Origin: Takakia lepidozioides
Lineage: Eukaryota; Streptophyta; Takakiopsida; Takakiales; Takakiaceae
Length of the DNA: 64,000 nucleotides
Direction: 5' to 3'
Assembly (NCBI GenBank): GCA_030704615.1
Contig: CM060731.1
Coordinates: 16,428,001 to 16,492,000, forward strand
Positions within the stretch are counted from its first letter, which is position 1. Each line of letters begins with the position of its first letter. Below, piece by piece: positions 25,618-37,135 of the stretch. A program made the position numbers and the translations under genes. The notes under the pieces were generated by a model. It was not told the DNA's origin. It worked only from the letters and a program-made list of their open reading frames with translations, and made no database searches.

Positions 25618-26500
25618 TATTTTCTTCCTCGCAGCACTGAAGCCTAGGCAGGACTTCATGTTCAATCCAACATAAATTTTCTCTTTCGCTGCTTGCAGAT
25701 CTTTCAAGTGCTGCTGCAAGACGCCAAACCTGCCAAAAGCTTGCAGTGACAATGCACCTGATGGGGACATCCACTGGAGAGAGTTCCAAGAACAAGCTGA
25801 TCAGCTTGGACACTTTTTTCTATACAAAGAGAGACAACGTCCCTTGGGCATTCAGCACTCATCCTTTGTGAACCTCTTCGAAAAGCTTAAACTGTCTCCT
25901 GCCAAAACTGAGCAGGAAGCTGTGTTTCAGCAATGAAACCAGTGCAAGGTCTTATAAACATGCCCTGGGGAAAACAACCATGCAACACAGTGGACTACCT
26001 ACATGGAAATTTCCGAACAAAGTGACGACCTCGACATCCTTAAGACATGATAAAACAATTTGCCAAATCAAATCAATGGGTGCCCTCCCTCTGACCCAAA
26101 GGACGGGAGAGGACCTCACTTTACCATAAGAAGAAAAAGTTTCCTACTCCGGGTTTTGAAGGAGAAAGCCTCGTCAAATATTAGTTAGACACGAAGAGCT
26201 TTCTCCCCCTATCTAGTCATCCTCTGTGCCCCGCAGCCGAGCGTTCCCATTCGTTACTGCAACATTCAACTGTGCAGCACGCTCCACTATTGCCTTTCGC
26301 TTCAGCGTTGACATGTTGTGCGCGATTTCAGCTCTGTACTTCCTGTATATCCAATTCATGTTAGTGCTTAAACCCTAATACTTTGAAGACGACCTCAAAT
26401 GCTTGGAATCCCGAACCGAGAAGGAAAGGTTCCAATGACACTACGAATTCAAACCGAGGTCCTGTGACTGACCGGTTGTGCATGAGGAGAAGCTCAAGGT
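25618..26500. other. 3' flank of the MCMDC2-like gene, no gene seen
   Basis: No coding signature is recognised between the MCMDC2-like stop codon and the cysteine-rich minus-strand fragments. Confidence 0.4.
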
Positions 26501-26583
26501 CGGCCACATTGTACACCAGTCACACTGGAATAGGGCTCTAGCTTTTCTTCAATAAGACCAAGCCTGATTTGTGAAGATTACAC

Positions 26584-28134
26584 TTATACCAAAAGGACAT
26601 GTTTCAGCAGTGGGGATATCACAGTATCCCAGGCTCCAAGGAGTATAGGATTAGAACATTGTCGTTCTAATCCTAGAAGTCTCACCTTAGATGCCTCCAT
26701 GTATGTTTGCCTTGCCCTCACACAAGAGTGTAGCCCCACTAGAGAGGAGGGATTATGCACAACCCTCAAAGGCAACACGTAAATGACTGGGTTCTCCTTC
26801 CCACGTATCAGGGTTGAAGAATCTGTAAGGTTGTAGCATCTTTGGCCAGATCTCACACAACACTTTGAGCAACATTTCTGAATACATCCCTTTGCTGCAG
26901 TATTTTGGCAGTGAAGAAATGAGCACTGAAAAGCCACAGGGACTTCAGGGAGGATTTGGGGGGGGCTTGTGATAGGGGTGGTTATGGCTTGAATTTTTCA
27001 GTTTGGGGTGCCTTTCTTTCAGTTGTTGGGTGACATTTCCTGCGAAAGGAGGTATAACAAACGTCAGCACAGTAAACTTTCTCACACGAAGCTGGCTACA
27101 GTAATCTAGACATGAACTACACTTATATGATCACACCTAATAGTCGGTTCATAACAGAATCCTGTACTAGAACCAAATTCATTGAAACACAGATACCTGG
27201 CAAGTGAAATAGAACAACATGGTCAAATGAGAGTTTGTCATTTGGGTGACTGGACTATCACAAAATCTACTAGAATGCAACCCCTAGAGGTTGTGTGCTC
27301 TGTCAGCATTTTTTGGCATGTTCAGTGGGACGGTTCCTCCGTGCACAATCGAAGGAGAAGAGAGATTTGCACATACCTTGAAACCTTGAGTCACGGAAAA
27401 AGGCCTTGACAGCAGCTCTGGTGGTGCGAGCAGCAGCCCCACGTAGATACTTCTCTGCCAGTGCCGCCCTCCTCTTATCTTCATTGAGCCATGGCTACAC
27501 CCCACATTCATCTCTCAAACCCCCATCTCTCTTTCTCTCCCTTTCTAAATTTCTCTCTCCCTCATAGGCTACAGAAAACAAAGTCTTATGAGTACATCTT
27601 TCTCTCATAGGCTCATTGCACACCTTGTTCCAGCATGGTTAGCACTTATTTCCCTGATGATTCAAAAAGAAAAAAGATGAAACAAAGACATAACCATCAG
27701 AATAGAGGTTCACACAAATGAAGGTGGTTGACATTCATCACTGAATATGGCCACCTTCATGTGTGAGCAGCTGTGATATGCAGTGAAGTGAAAATGAGGG
27801 GGCCAGGAAAGACAGTAGACATGGTTGGTGGTTAGGATTGTGACGCCATGCCTTGACATGCCTGTTGCAATGACCTGGGGCCAACTGATAAAGATGTGAC
27901 TCAGAAGCAAGAGGGAGAGAAAGAAAGAGAGAGAAGCTTAAAACATCCACCAAAGAGAGGATAAACTTCACTGCATATCGCAACCAGTAGTAGCTCAGAA
28001 CAAGAGAAAGTTGGCCACACCTGTCGAAAAGTGCGAAGACGATAGAGAGTCCTGCCCTTGATGAGCAGAGGATGCATGGAAGGCAAACCTGTGCTCCATA
28101 GAACCTCGATCTGCTTATGACACATTACGCGACA
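26584..28134 (-). CDS. unrecognised gene with a cysteine-rich cluster (partial exons)
   Basis: Several minus-strand pieces look like exons of one gene. About 28125-28018 encodes QIEVLWSTGLPSMHPLLIK and ends FRQ before a GT donor. About 27500-27382 encodes NEDKRRAALAEKYLRGAA and ARTTRAAVKAFFRDSRFQ before a GTATGT donor. About 26975-26760 encodes CSFLHCQNTAAKGC followed by CCSKCCVRSGQRC. The last is a compact Cys cluster (C-x4-C, CC-x2-CC) resembling small zinc-binding knuckles such as that near the C-terminus of some dihydrouridine synthases, but I cannot assign a family. The joins between the pieces are not resolved, and start and stop are unknown. The basic helix of the middle piece suggests nucleic-acid or protein contact. 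Confidence 0.4.
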
Positions 28135-28693
28135 TCAAGTCCATTTGGAGAAGTTTTTATTGAACAACACACCAAGAACTCAAGACATCAAGGTGGCGGA
28201 GATTTTCAAATACAGCAGACTGAAGCTCTGAAAAGTGAGAGGCAGTGCCGTATAATTCAAGTAGTTTGAAAACTCAGCCATGGTGTCTATGCCATGAAGC
28301 TAAGCTCGTGTCTATGCCAGGAGCTAAGCTGTGGTTAAAGGCTCTTTCGGCGGGTTCTAATTCCTCCTGAGGTCACGAGGAGGCTTTGGCTTAGCTCCTG
28401 CGTTCATCTTCGATTTGCTCATGACTTCTCCAAATTCCAGAGGCCTTGTGAGCTCCCGAGGAATGTGAAGCCTCGCCGCCAAAAGAGCGTTTACGAGACA
28501 TTCTTATCTTCCCTCGCCTCCTCGTAAGAATCAAGAAGACAATCCATTGCTCGAGAAGTTGAGAAAATAAATGACAAGATGGTGCCCTAGGTCCTTTTAT
28601 AGTTTGAATATTCGTCCGCCCAATTCATCCATGCAAGTCAATATTAGCAAAAGGATGGGCCACACCAGTAAAGGCCACACGGTAAGGCGGGGT

Positions 28694-28747
28694 ACCACGG
28701 GTGATGTGAGCAGCGGGTGGCACGGGTGATGCCACATCACCCGTGGT
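28694..28747. repeat. perfect 15-bp inverted repeat with 24-nt loop
   Basis: ACCACGGGTGATGTG at 28694-28708 is matched by its exact reverse complement at 28733-28747. The loop contains a further GGTGGCACGGGTGATG partial copy, so several pairings are possible. No protein reading is apparent nearby. Confidence 0.75.
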
Positions 28748-29552
28748 AATGTTTAGCTGAACATTTGAACCATTTTTTGTACATAGAGGTGCATCCCGGT
28801 TACAACAACAAGGTACTGAAGAGAGACAGAGAATTCATGTACTCTTAAGAGTTTGTTTGCCATAGCCGTCTGGCAAAGAGAGGGAGAGAGTTCATTGGGG
28901 AAGAAACTTTCAGTAAGAAAGGCAGCCTTTACCTTAAGTACCAAGGCCCAGTTATAGAGGGCGTCATGGTGGTCTCCAGTCTCCACGCTGGTGGAAATGA
29001 AAGAATATACCAGTTGCATCATTACAGTTTACAGTTTCCTTTTGTTTATCATTCACTTGAATGGATGGATTGAGCGGATGAACACTCAAATTATAAATGG
29101 ACCCGAGGGACTCATCTTGTCATAAATTTCTCACAAGCTTTGGTGCAATGGCCTCTTCCGCATTTCACAAGGAAGCGATGGAGGCTAAGATGCGCTTGAG
29201 CGCTCGTTTGGGGAGTCGACTTTCCTCGGGAGCTCACAAGGCCTTTGGGGAATTCGGAGAACTCAAGCGGATGAAGAAGAAGAAGGTAGGAGGTAAGCTG
29301 AGTTTAAAGGCTCTTTTGATGGGTTCAAAATCCTAGGGACCTCACAAGGCCTCCAAGGAATTTGGGGAAGTCAGGAGAAAATCCAAGAACAAAGCAGGAG
29401 CACCACCAAAGCTCCCGTGTGCTGTTGAGCGACTTGGTGTAGTCTTGGCTACGTTCTACGGGGCAGGTGGGGGAATTGAATTCGCCACCTCTTGCTCCAG
29501 TGACCCCGTAAGGACTTCGCAAAAAAAAAAAAAAAAACACAAAAAATCTCAC
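28748..29552. other. interval with dispersed repeat sequence, no confident gene
   Basis: Related phrases (AAAGGCTCTTT followed by GGGTTC, CTCACAAGGC, AAGCTGAG) recur between about 28310-28480 and 29130-29390, suggesting degenerate copies of one short dispersed repeat. A 79-codon open frame at 29097-29336 lies within it but is Lys/Ala/Ser-rich and not recognised. An A-tract occurs at 29520-29547. Confidence 0.35.
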
Positions 29553-29730
29553 TATCTAGCATAAAGTGGTCAATGCATAATGATCAAGACAAAGCAAATG
29601 TTATGGAAGCAAACGAAGCTTTTACTACTTAGAGAACCACAGTCTTTGCGATGCCCTGGTATATCTACCCATCGTGGAAAACCCCGTCAAGATACATGCA
29701 CGCCACCATAGGCAATAGTAGGCCATGATC
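29553..29730 (-). repeat. copia 3' LTR candidate
   Basis: About 177 bp, starting (on +) TATCTAGCATAAAGTGGTC and ending near GGCCATGAT, repeated in direct orientation at 33580-33756. Short for an LTR and without clean TG...CA ends, so the exact borders are uncertain. Confidence 0.65.
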
Positions 29731-29989
29731 AGGGAAAAAAGCGGGGGAAAACAGAAATTCAAAAGTCATAAGCACACTAGTGCCACGTAGAACTATGTGC
29801 TGCATTTTAACATCTTGTGAACAAACCCTCATCTAACTATTCTACTGTTTCAATATATCTGTAACACTCCCACTCAGTATAATAGTTCATGACTTCTGTA
29901 GACAATCACCAACTGTCACCTCCCACTTCATGTACTATTCGCTGTCTGGAGGAATCAAACGCAGGAGCTGGCGGAATCGCAAAAACTTA

Positions 29990-30496
29990 TCAGATGCAAG
30001 TACTATAAGGAATCGTGGGCATAGTCTGTGCATGCCCAATATCTACAAGAAGCCGTCTAACCCAAACAATTTCCTTAGCAGCAAGACATGACGCTATGTA
30101 CTCCGACTCCGTCGTAGATGCTGCTGTACAAGTCTGTTTACGGCTAATCCATGTGACGGGACCATTGTTGAGGTATAGAACACAGCCACTTCGAGACTTA
30201 CGATCCTGTAAGTCCCCAGCAAAATCCGCATCAGCAAAAGCCTTCAGAGTATTCTGTCCATCACCTCCTGAGTATTCAAGACTATAATGTGCAGTACCGC
30301 GAAGATACCGCAAAATGCGCTTGATGGTTGTGCAATGAATCTGTCTTGGATTCTGAGAGAACTTCGATGCCATACTATCAGCATACGATATGTGGCAGGT
30401 CTGGACCCTATCATGGCAAACATAACACTTCCCAAAGTCTCTTGATAAGGAAAGTCTGGGTCTGGAAAATCTTCGTCTGTACCCAGGGGTGTACAA
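29990..30496 (-). pseudogene. copia RNase H
   Basis: This is the RNase H domain at the end of copia pol. It shows ILRYLRGTAHYSLEY, then ADADFAGDLQDRKSRSG with the catalytic Asp of the usual DADWAGD block, SRKQTCTAASTTESEYIA (Glu) and AAKEIVWVRRLL. It is in a different frame from RT, with overlap at 30244-30496, so a frameshift separates them. It is otherwise well preserved. Confidence 0.9.
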
Positions 30497-31698
30497 AGTT
30501 GTACACTAGGATCTGAGGGTGTCAAAACGGGATTGCAATTATCAAAACCAAACTTCTTCAGAATGAGAAAAATGTAGCGAGTTTGGTCAATCCACAAAAT
30601 TCGTAACACTCTGTTTGGGGAGATCCGCAAACCAACGTAGCAATCAGCTGGTCCAACTGTCACCTCGAACACCTTCTTCAAATGATCAATAACACCATGA
30701 AGCTTAGGTGTATCAGTACATCCTCCCAAACCATCATCTACATAAATGGCAAGTATCATCTGTGGAGGAGAAGCATTGTAGTAGATACAAGGATCAGCTG
30801 TGCTGGCTGTCAAATTGTATTGTACAAGGAACTCATGAAATTTGGCATTCCACATGCGTGAAGCCTGGCGCAATCCATATATGCTCTTCAGGAGTCTGCA
30901 GACGTGTGCTTCTTGCCCTAGGACGATAAAACACTTAGGTTGCACCATGCAAATTTCTTCATCCAAGTTACCATGGAGAAAAGTTGTCTTAATATCAAAT
31001 TGAAGTAGTTCCATGTCTTGAGCTGCAGCTATGGCCAAGAATGTCCTGATAGACTCAAATTTCACAACTGGCGCATACGTCTCTTGATAATCAACGCCAT
31101 ATTCTTGTGTGAATCCTTTTGTGACTAATCTGGCCTTAAATCGCTGGATGCCACCATCTGTGTTGGTCTTTACTTTATAGACCCACTTGTTTTTTACTGT
31201 CTTTCTGTGTGGTGGCAAGTCAACTAAAAACCATGTATCATTCTTGAGTAACGAAGCATACTCATCTTCCATGGCTTCTTGCCACTCACTGGAATAGGCT
31301 GATCTTATGGCTTCTTCATAACTCCGTGGCTCATTGTAGATGATTGGAGCAATCATTTCTGCTGCATACGCCCAGTCACCATAATGTTTTGGCATCTGCT
31401 TTGCCCTTGTTGACTGTCGTCGTATCTCTAGATTGACACTCATCACTGTCGATTGTGCGGTGGGATTCTCCCCTGCCACCGGTATTTGCACAACCAGAGG
31501 AACTACTTCAACTGAAGTATCTGGAATAACTGAATGAGTCTCTCCCATTGCTTCAGTCATCTCTGCAGTTGAATGATCTCCCACTGCTTTGATAGATGCA
31601 ACAGGTACCACTCCCACTGGTTCCACCGAATCAATAGTGGGATGATAAAAACTTGAAATACCTGTGGAGTGCTTCGAAACACGTGTAGAAACCATCAC
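30244..31698 (-). pseudogene. copia reverse transcriptase
   Basis: This is the copia-type RT. EDEYASLLKNDTWFLVDLP leads in, then KNKWVYKVKTNTDGGIQRFK, ARLVTKGFTQEYGVDYQETY, FDIKTTFLHGNLDEEICM and the catalytic AIYVDDGL. The usual DVKTAFLNG reads DIKTTFLHG, a mild divergence. The upstream 150 residues form the variable linker after integrase. The frame is open for 484 codons, making this the best-preserved part of the element, but RNase H lies in another frame. Confidence 0.93.
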
Positions 31699-32950
31699 GA
31701 CTTACGATGATCTTTTGTTTCTCTGGGCTGCACAGTCTATAGGCTTTAGACTCGGCACAATATCCCATGAAGATACAGATGTCACTCTTGGAATCTAGCT
31801 TTGTACGTAGCTGTTTCGGTATATGCACATATGCCACCGAGCCAAACACTCTCATATGGCTCACATCTGTTAGCCTACCACACCAAGCTTGTAGGGGTGT
31901 CTGCTGATCTAAGGTGCTAGTGCCGACCCTGTTTAGAATGTAAACAGCAGTAGTAACAGCCTCTCCCCAAAACCGTAAGTCTATGCCTTTGGCATGTAGC
32001 ATACATCTTACACTTTCAACGATAGTACGATTATCACGTTCTGATACTCCATTTTGCTCTGGAGTGTAGGGAGCAGTAAGTTCATGACGAATGCCCGCTT
32101 GAACAAGATAATTCTCAAACTCTTGACTAGTAAATTCCCCCCCCTCTATCTGTCCTCAGCTTGGAAATATTGTTTCCCGTCTCTTGTTTAGACTCAGACT
32201 GGAGTTTCTTGAAGGCAGAAAATGTATCACTCTTTCTCTTGAGGCAATATATGACTCTATAGCCACTATGATCGTCCTTAAACGACACATAATATCGTGC
32301 TCCTCCAATGGACGCACACTCATAGGTCCACAAAGGTCAGCATGATAAAATATTCCAGGTTTGTCTACTCTTTGCCTCTCTTTATGGATTGGAAATGGTT
32401 TCCTGTAATTTTCGCCATGTGCACAACCATCGCAAAAAAATGAAGCAGTTTCCTTGTCAACAACTCGCAAACCTATGACACTGCCATCTCTAGCCATTTT
32501 CTTGATGGTCTCATTGTTAATATGACCAAGACGACTATGCCACATCTGAAGATTCAAACTAGCCGTGCTTGTCTGTTGAGTAGGTACATCTTCTTTCATC
32601 GTAATTGTTGACTCACCTCCACTTTGGAGATCTGCAGCTATGACTGAATTTGCTTCACCTTCTGTTGTAACGACCGTGATCTGCATATGCCATAGTTGCC
32701 CTTCTTTAACTCCTGACATCATGAGTCTACTCCGTGATTGATCTGAGTAGAGATTGCAGCTGTCTTTGTCAATGATCGCTACAATGTTCTTCCATGTCAT
32801 TTGTCCAATGGACAAGAGCTTCTTGCGAAGTTCTCGTACATATAAAACTTTCTTGATAACTCCTGGCTGCCACTTGCCATTTACATTTGACAGAATGTGA
32901 ATGTCTCCAATCCCCGCTACCCAGACAATGTTGTCATTGACAACTTTCAC
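31631..32950 (-). pseudogene. copia integrase and GAG-pre-integrase
   Basis: From 32950 the minus strand reads WVAGIGDIHI, the GAG-pre-integrase HSRLGHINNETIKKMARDG, the zinc ligands CDGCAHGENYRKPFP, and HADLCGPMSV with the first catalytic Asp. A frame change near 32330-32160 gives YYVSFKDDHSGYRVIYCLK and KLRTDRGGG, with the second Asp. The rest (32002-31631) has RFWGEAVTTAVYILNR and HMRVFGSVAYVHIPKQLRTK. The region with the Glu (about 32130-32005) reads through as FENYLVQAGIRHELT-like sequence but is frame-broken. Confidence 0.88.
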
Positions 32951-33171
32951 TCCCCATTTCCCAGGCTAGAATGTCTCAAGATTCTGAAACCAATATTTCT
33001 TGTCTGTCATGTGTTGTGTGGCTGCATTATCAACATACCACGCTTCCTCATCACTTGCTTAGACATAGCTAGTTCCGCTAAAAAACAATCCTGACTTTTC
33101 CATTGTTCTTCACAGCATAATACTGTAGTCGCTACAAATGCATCACTCTCTACAATGTTTGCACGACTCTG

Positions 33172-33414
33172 CTATGCTCTGCTGTCATTCTTCTTTTTGT
33201 CTTTGTTAGTACACTCCCTTGACCAATGTCCATACTCACCACATGTATGACATTTGGTTATCTTCTTCAAGTTGTCAAGCCTGTCATTTCTCTCCCTCCA
33301 CTGGTCTGGAGTAAGAAAGTCTCTCCTCTGTGAACTACTACCAGGTCCTGTACTTGACTTTCCTACATAGAAAGCCTTGTCTGTCTCGGCTTCAGTGCTG
33401 GCCTTTGTCTTCAA
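33172..33414 (-). pseudogene. copia gag zinc knuckle
   Basis: The C-terminal gag fragment has a CCHC knuckle, CHTCGEYGHWSREC, preceded by a Gln/Arg/Asp-rich stretch and followed by a Lys-rich tail. It lies directly upstream of the protease region, which is too decayed for me to identify. The N-terminal gag is missing or unrecognisable. Confidence 0.8.
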
Positions 33415-33579
33415 TGACGACTCTCTCTTAAGTAACCTAGTTTGAAAAGCCTGAAAGTTTTGTTCAGCAACAGGTACACTATCCCATGTTAGTAGCCATT
33501 TTTTTTTTTGGCTTCTATAACATCAATCACTATGCATAATTCTACAGCGCTCGTGGGCCATAACCTAATGGACTCTCAG

Positions 33580-33756
33580 TATCTAGCATAAAGTAGTCAA
33601 TGCATAATGATCAAGACAAAGCAAATGTTATGGAAGCAAACAAAGCTTTTACTACTTAGAGAACCATAGTCTTTGCGATGCACTGGTATATCTACCCATC
33701 GTGGAAAACCCCGTCAAGATACATGCACGCCACCATAGGCAATAATAGGCCATAAT
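33580..33756 (-). repeat. copia 5' LTR candidate
   Basis: Direct repeat of 29553-29730 with about six substitutions over 177 bp. Its outer edge at 33756 touches the TGTCA end of the gypsy LTR at 33757. Confidence 0.65.
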
Positions 33757-34379
33757 TGTCAAGGGTGAGAACATGATTGAACACAAACAAGAGATCAGAC
33801 TAGAGGTACAAGATTAGACAAGAAGTCAAGGTCGGCGTGGCCGAATGCATGGTGCGTAAACATGAATCAAGATGATCTTTATAACAATGGACAAGAGTAC
33901 AAGATACTCGAATACATGAATGCTAGAAACTGGACTGGGGTACCAGATACTGGAAACAGGACTAGAGTACTGGAAGCTGGACTGGAGTACTGGGACTGGG
34001 AACAAGAGTAGCTTAAACTTGTGTTGGCGAGACTGAAGAGTGTTCAATCTCGCCTCCTATATATATTGGCTACTAAGAAGTTATCTAAGAAGTTTCCCCT
34101 ATAGAGGTTTCTTGATGGAGAAGTTTCCAAGATTAAACAAAGGTTTCTTGATGGAGAAACTTCCTTAAGCAAAAGAGGTATCTTGATGGAGAAGTTTCCT
34201 CCAAATGAAGCTTTATCAGCAGTTCCCAACTTACTCTTGATAATTTGGTAAACTCCCGGTAACTTGACAACTAATGGTGAAATATGGTAAATCATGATAA
34301 ATAACGATAAATCATGGTAACTTGGTAACTTCTGGTATTTACTCCTGGTAAGTTTCTCTGGGCTATGTCCGTGACATCA
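33757..34379 (-). repeat. 3' LTR of the chromodomain gypsy element
   Basis: 623 bp. On the minus strand it begins TGATGTCACGGAC right after the polypurine tract and ends CACCCTTGACA, giving TG...CA ends. It contains two internal repeat groups: about three copies of a unit with TTCTTGATGGAGAAGTTTCC (34098-34202) and several ACTGGACTGG/TACTGGA units (33925-34005). No second LTR copy is in the window, so the borders rest on the TG/CA ends and tract. Confidence 0.75.
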
Positions 34380-34390
34380 CCCCCTCCTCT
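34380..34390 (-). other. polypurine tract of the chromodomain gypsy element
   Basis: The minus strand reads AGAGGAGGGGG directly before the TGATG start of the LTR, as expected for the plus-strand priming site. Confidence 0.75.
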
Positions 34391-35060
34391 AGCGCCGAGG
34401 TCCTCGAGGAGCAGTAAAATCTTGGACTTGCTTAGAGTTGGAGAAATTCCAAAATCCGGCGAATGGTACTTGCCAAGTTTTGGGCTCTTCGTTCTTGACT
34501 CAAATGATTTATAGGTCCCTGCAATCATCGATAGTGTCCAACACCTTGAACTTGGGACCACACAGTGATTTGAGCATTCTGATTTTCGAAACTGCCTTCA
34601 AACATGATTTCGTTGCTCTCTGGGTCCGAAGCCTCAACCTCCAATAGAATTATCAGATTTCAAGTAGGCTTCACTTGCCGTAGTACGGAGTCTAGACGAG
34701 GAAGTACGCGTCGCATTGGTGGCCCATTGTCTCGAGAGCGTCGGCGTGATGTTGAAGGTCGTGAGAGTCGAAACGGCTGATCTGGTAGTTGGATAAGCGA
34801 CAACTCCAATGTATCTGGTTCATGTGACTCCATGCTGCCAATACAAGATACAAGAGTGGTAGAAGTGTAGCTATATATACTGATGTGTGGTGCTCTTCTC
34901 TGTATCAGGTACATTGAATGTGGAGTCTTCACCTTGAAGCTAACTTGGCTGACATCATCGTTGTGACGTCTTATTGACGTGTAGCTCGGGGCTTAGCTGG
35001 ATATTGTTGATGAAACTCTTGGACTTTGTCAGATGCATTGGCGAGGTTGGACGAAGGTTC

Positions 35061-35450
35061 TCACGTTCGTTCACTGATGTAGTAGCCTTTCCAATGTACG
35101 AAATACTCAAGACGTTTATACTTGATGCGAGAGTCTAGGACTTCGTCGACTTCATACTCAATTTCCCGATTGACTTCGATTGGTGGAGGTGGTACGGAGA
35201 CTTTCCTTGGAATATTCGATGGATTATATAACTCCAATAATGAAATATGAAAGACTGGATGGATGTGCATACTTCGTAGGAGTTCAAGCCGAAAACTGAC
35301 CGGATTTATTTGTCGAATAATTTTAAATGGTCCCAAGCGTTGATAATCCAACTTCCTTGATGGACGCGAGGTTTGTATATCACGTCGAAGAAGCCACACA
35401 CGATCTCCGACCTTGAACTGGGGTTAGAGTTGACGACGTTGATCTGCATA
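35061..35450 (-). pseudogene. integrase C-terminus and chromodomain
   Basis: The minus strand reads RKLDYQRLGPFKIIRQINPV, then PVFHISLLE, then the chromodomain EVDEVLDSRIKYKRLEYFVH followed by WKGY. Chromodomains at this position steer chromovirus integration to methylated histones. The aromatic-cage-like residues (Y/F in EYFVHWKG) are present. The frame ends shortly after WKGY, so the C-terminal helix is decayed. Confidence 0.85.
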
Positions 35451-35599
35451 CTCCTTGTATTGTTTTTGAGCTTCTTCGAGGTGAAATGTAAGTTCCTTAT
35501 GAATTGTAGCAAGATGAGTAGCAAGGTTTTCTGCAGCAGTGCTTCATGTGGAAAGGGTTTGCTCGAGGATGATGGCCATAATTGGAGAAAAATGGAGTT

Positions 35600-36985
35600 T
35601 ACTTGGTCGACGAATGTGTAGTGTTGTTGTAGGCAAACTCAGCCAATGACAGAATTATCTTGGTGATAATTTATTGTACAACGAAGATATTGCTCCAAAA
35701 TATGGTTTACGCATTCGATTTGACCATCAGTCTGTGGATGATTAGCTGTAGAGAGATTGATCTTAGTGTCCAATATGTGAAATAATCCCCTCCAGAAATT
35801 TGATATGAACTGTGGTCATCGATCAGATACGATGTCCGTCGGGAGTCCATGAATGCGGTAGATATTATTGAGGAAGAGTCTTGCAGTTTCATCGCCAGTA
35901 ACCGTTTTATTACATGGAATGAAATGTGTTATCTTTGTAAAACGATCTACAATAACAATGATTGAATCGGTGGTCTTGGAATTTGGAAGGTCCGTAATAA
36001 AGTCCACAGACACGGACGACCATGGACCATTGGGTGAATGTAGGGTTGATTGGACCAAAATGGACGTTACCGGCACAGTTTTAGATGACTGCAATTGATG
36101 GTGTCATCAATTGAATTTTAATTAACTCATTAAAACCAGAATATATATATGTCATTGGATTCCTAGTTATAATATGCACCCATAGCAACTCTCCAATCAT
36201 GAATCCGATAAGAAATGACTATGTTATGGACTTTTGAACACCGTCATTGTGGATTGTTACCACAGTGAATGGAATTACAATGGACTCAAGTTCTCCTATG
36301 TGTCATTGGTGAATTCCATTGAAATTTGGACTTAAGGTGGCCATTTTGGTCCACATCATAGGTATGGATTTGAAGTGGCAAAATCATTTGTCATTTGACT
36401 CATATTGACTAATATATGTCAAAAAATAGGTGTTTTTTTAAAAGTCCATAGCTCATCTTGTTTTTTGGATTTTGGGTGTCATTTTTTTTCTAGAAGTATA
36501 AAAACCTATAATCTTCAATGGCTAGGTGGCATATTGAATTTGTTTTGTAAACTCTAATTTTTAGATTTTCATAATTTCTCTAAATAATAGACTAAAATAT
36601 TTAATGAATTATATCTTTAATATTTGGGGTAGGACTCTTTACTAAATATGTTCAGTATACCATTATCTATCACTTAAAAAATATTTTGGATAGTATAATC
36701 AACTTTCTATTTTTTGGTCATGGACTTTCATGGAGCAGGATCTGTCGTTTTTGGTCCACTCAACCCTGCAACTGCCCCAGTGGGAATGGGTAATGGTTGA
36801 AGAAGGCCGTAAGGTCGATGTCGTGGTCCCTTCGCTCTAGCACACGTGTCGCAAGATTTCATAAATTCTTTCACGAGTTTCCACATCTGCGGCCACCAAT
36901 AGTCCCTGGATATCAATTCCATTGTTTTGTAGAAGCCGAAATGTCCTGCAGCCGGAAAATCATGACATGTTTGAAGAATTTGCAA
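35600..36985 (-). pseudogene. integrase of the chromodomain gypsy element, interrupted
   Basis: The zinc domain (36985-36790) has HDFPAAGHFGFYKTMELI, RDYWWPQMW and CDTCARAKGP, followed by PLPIPTG. The core resumes at about 36035 with GPWSSVSVDFITDLPNSKT (first Asp), IIVIVDRFTKITHFIP and RIHGLPTDIVSDR (second Asp). Between the two a TIR element of about 730 bp breaks the frame. The rest to about 35600 is decayed but includes the region after the second Asp. Confidence 0.88.
36041..36768. mobile_element. non-autonomous TIR element (MITE-like) inside integrase
   Basis: 728 bp, AT-rich, with no ORF. The ends are imperfect inverted repeats: TAGGGTTGATTGGACCAAAA at the left and CAGGGTTGAGTGGACCAAAA read inward from the right. 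Integrase coding sequence stops at one side (PIPTG) and resumes at the other (GPWSS), so it is an insertion. The TAGGGTTG/CAGGGTTG ends resemble hAT-type MITEs. Candidate target duplications CCATTGGG (36028-36035) and CCAGTGGG (36777-36784) do not touch the TIRs exactly, so superfamily and borders are tentative. Confidence 0.7.
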
Positions 36986-37135
36986 TCGTGTAGGTCCTGG
37001 AGGTACACAGAGAAGTCCCTTGAAATAAAATAAGTCATCTTTGAATTTGAAGTCGTTTGTAACATGTGGGTTGTCTCGAGGTCGATTTAATTGACTTCGT
37101 AGTGTCGTAGCAAATTGGTCACTCTTCAGTGCTTC

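Larger units (their letters stand above)
29553..33756 (-). mobile_element. Ty1/copia LTR retrotransposon (minus strand, degenerate)
   Basis: On the minus strand the order is gag zinc knuckle, GAG-pre-integrase, integrase, RT and RNase H, which is the Ty1/copia order. It lies between two direct repeats of about 177 bp that differ at about six positions (about 97% identity). RT keeps its catalytic residues, but the frame is broken between integrase pieces and between RT and RNase H. The 5' end abuts the LTR end of the neighbouring gypsy element with no spacer, so one element probably inserted at, or was truncated by, the edge of the other. Confidence 0.88.

Noticed and set aside
36028-36784. 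8-bp target duplication CCATTGGG/CCAGTGGG for the TIR element
   Set aside because: It has a mismatch and is separated from the TIR ends by several bases, so it is reported only as a candidate.
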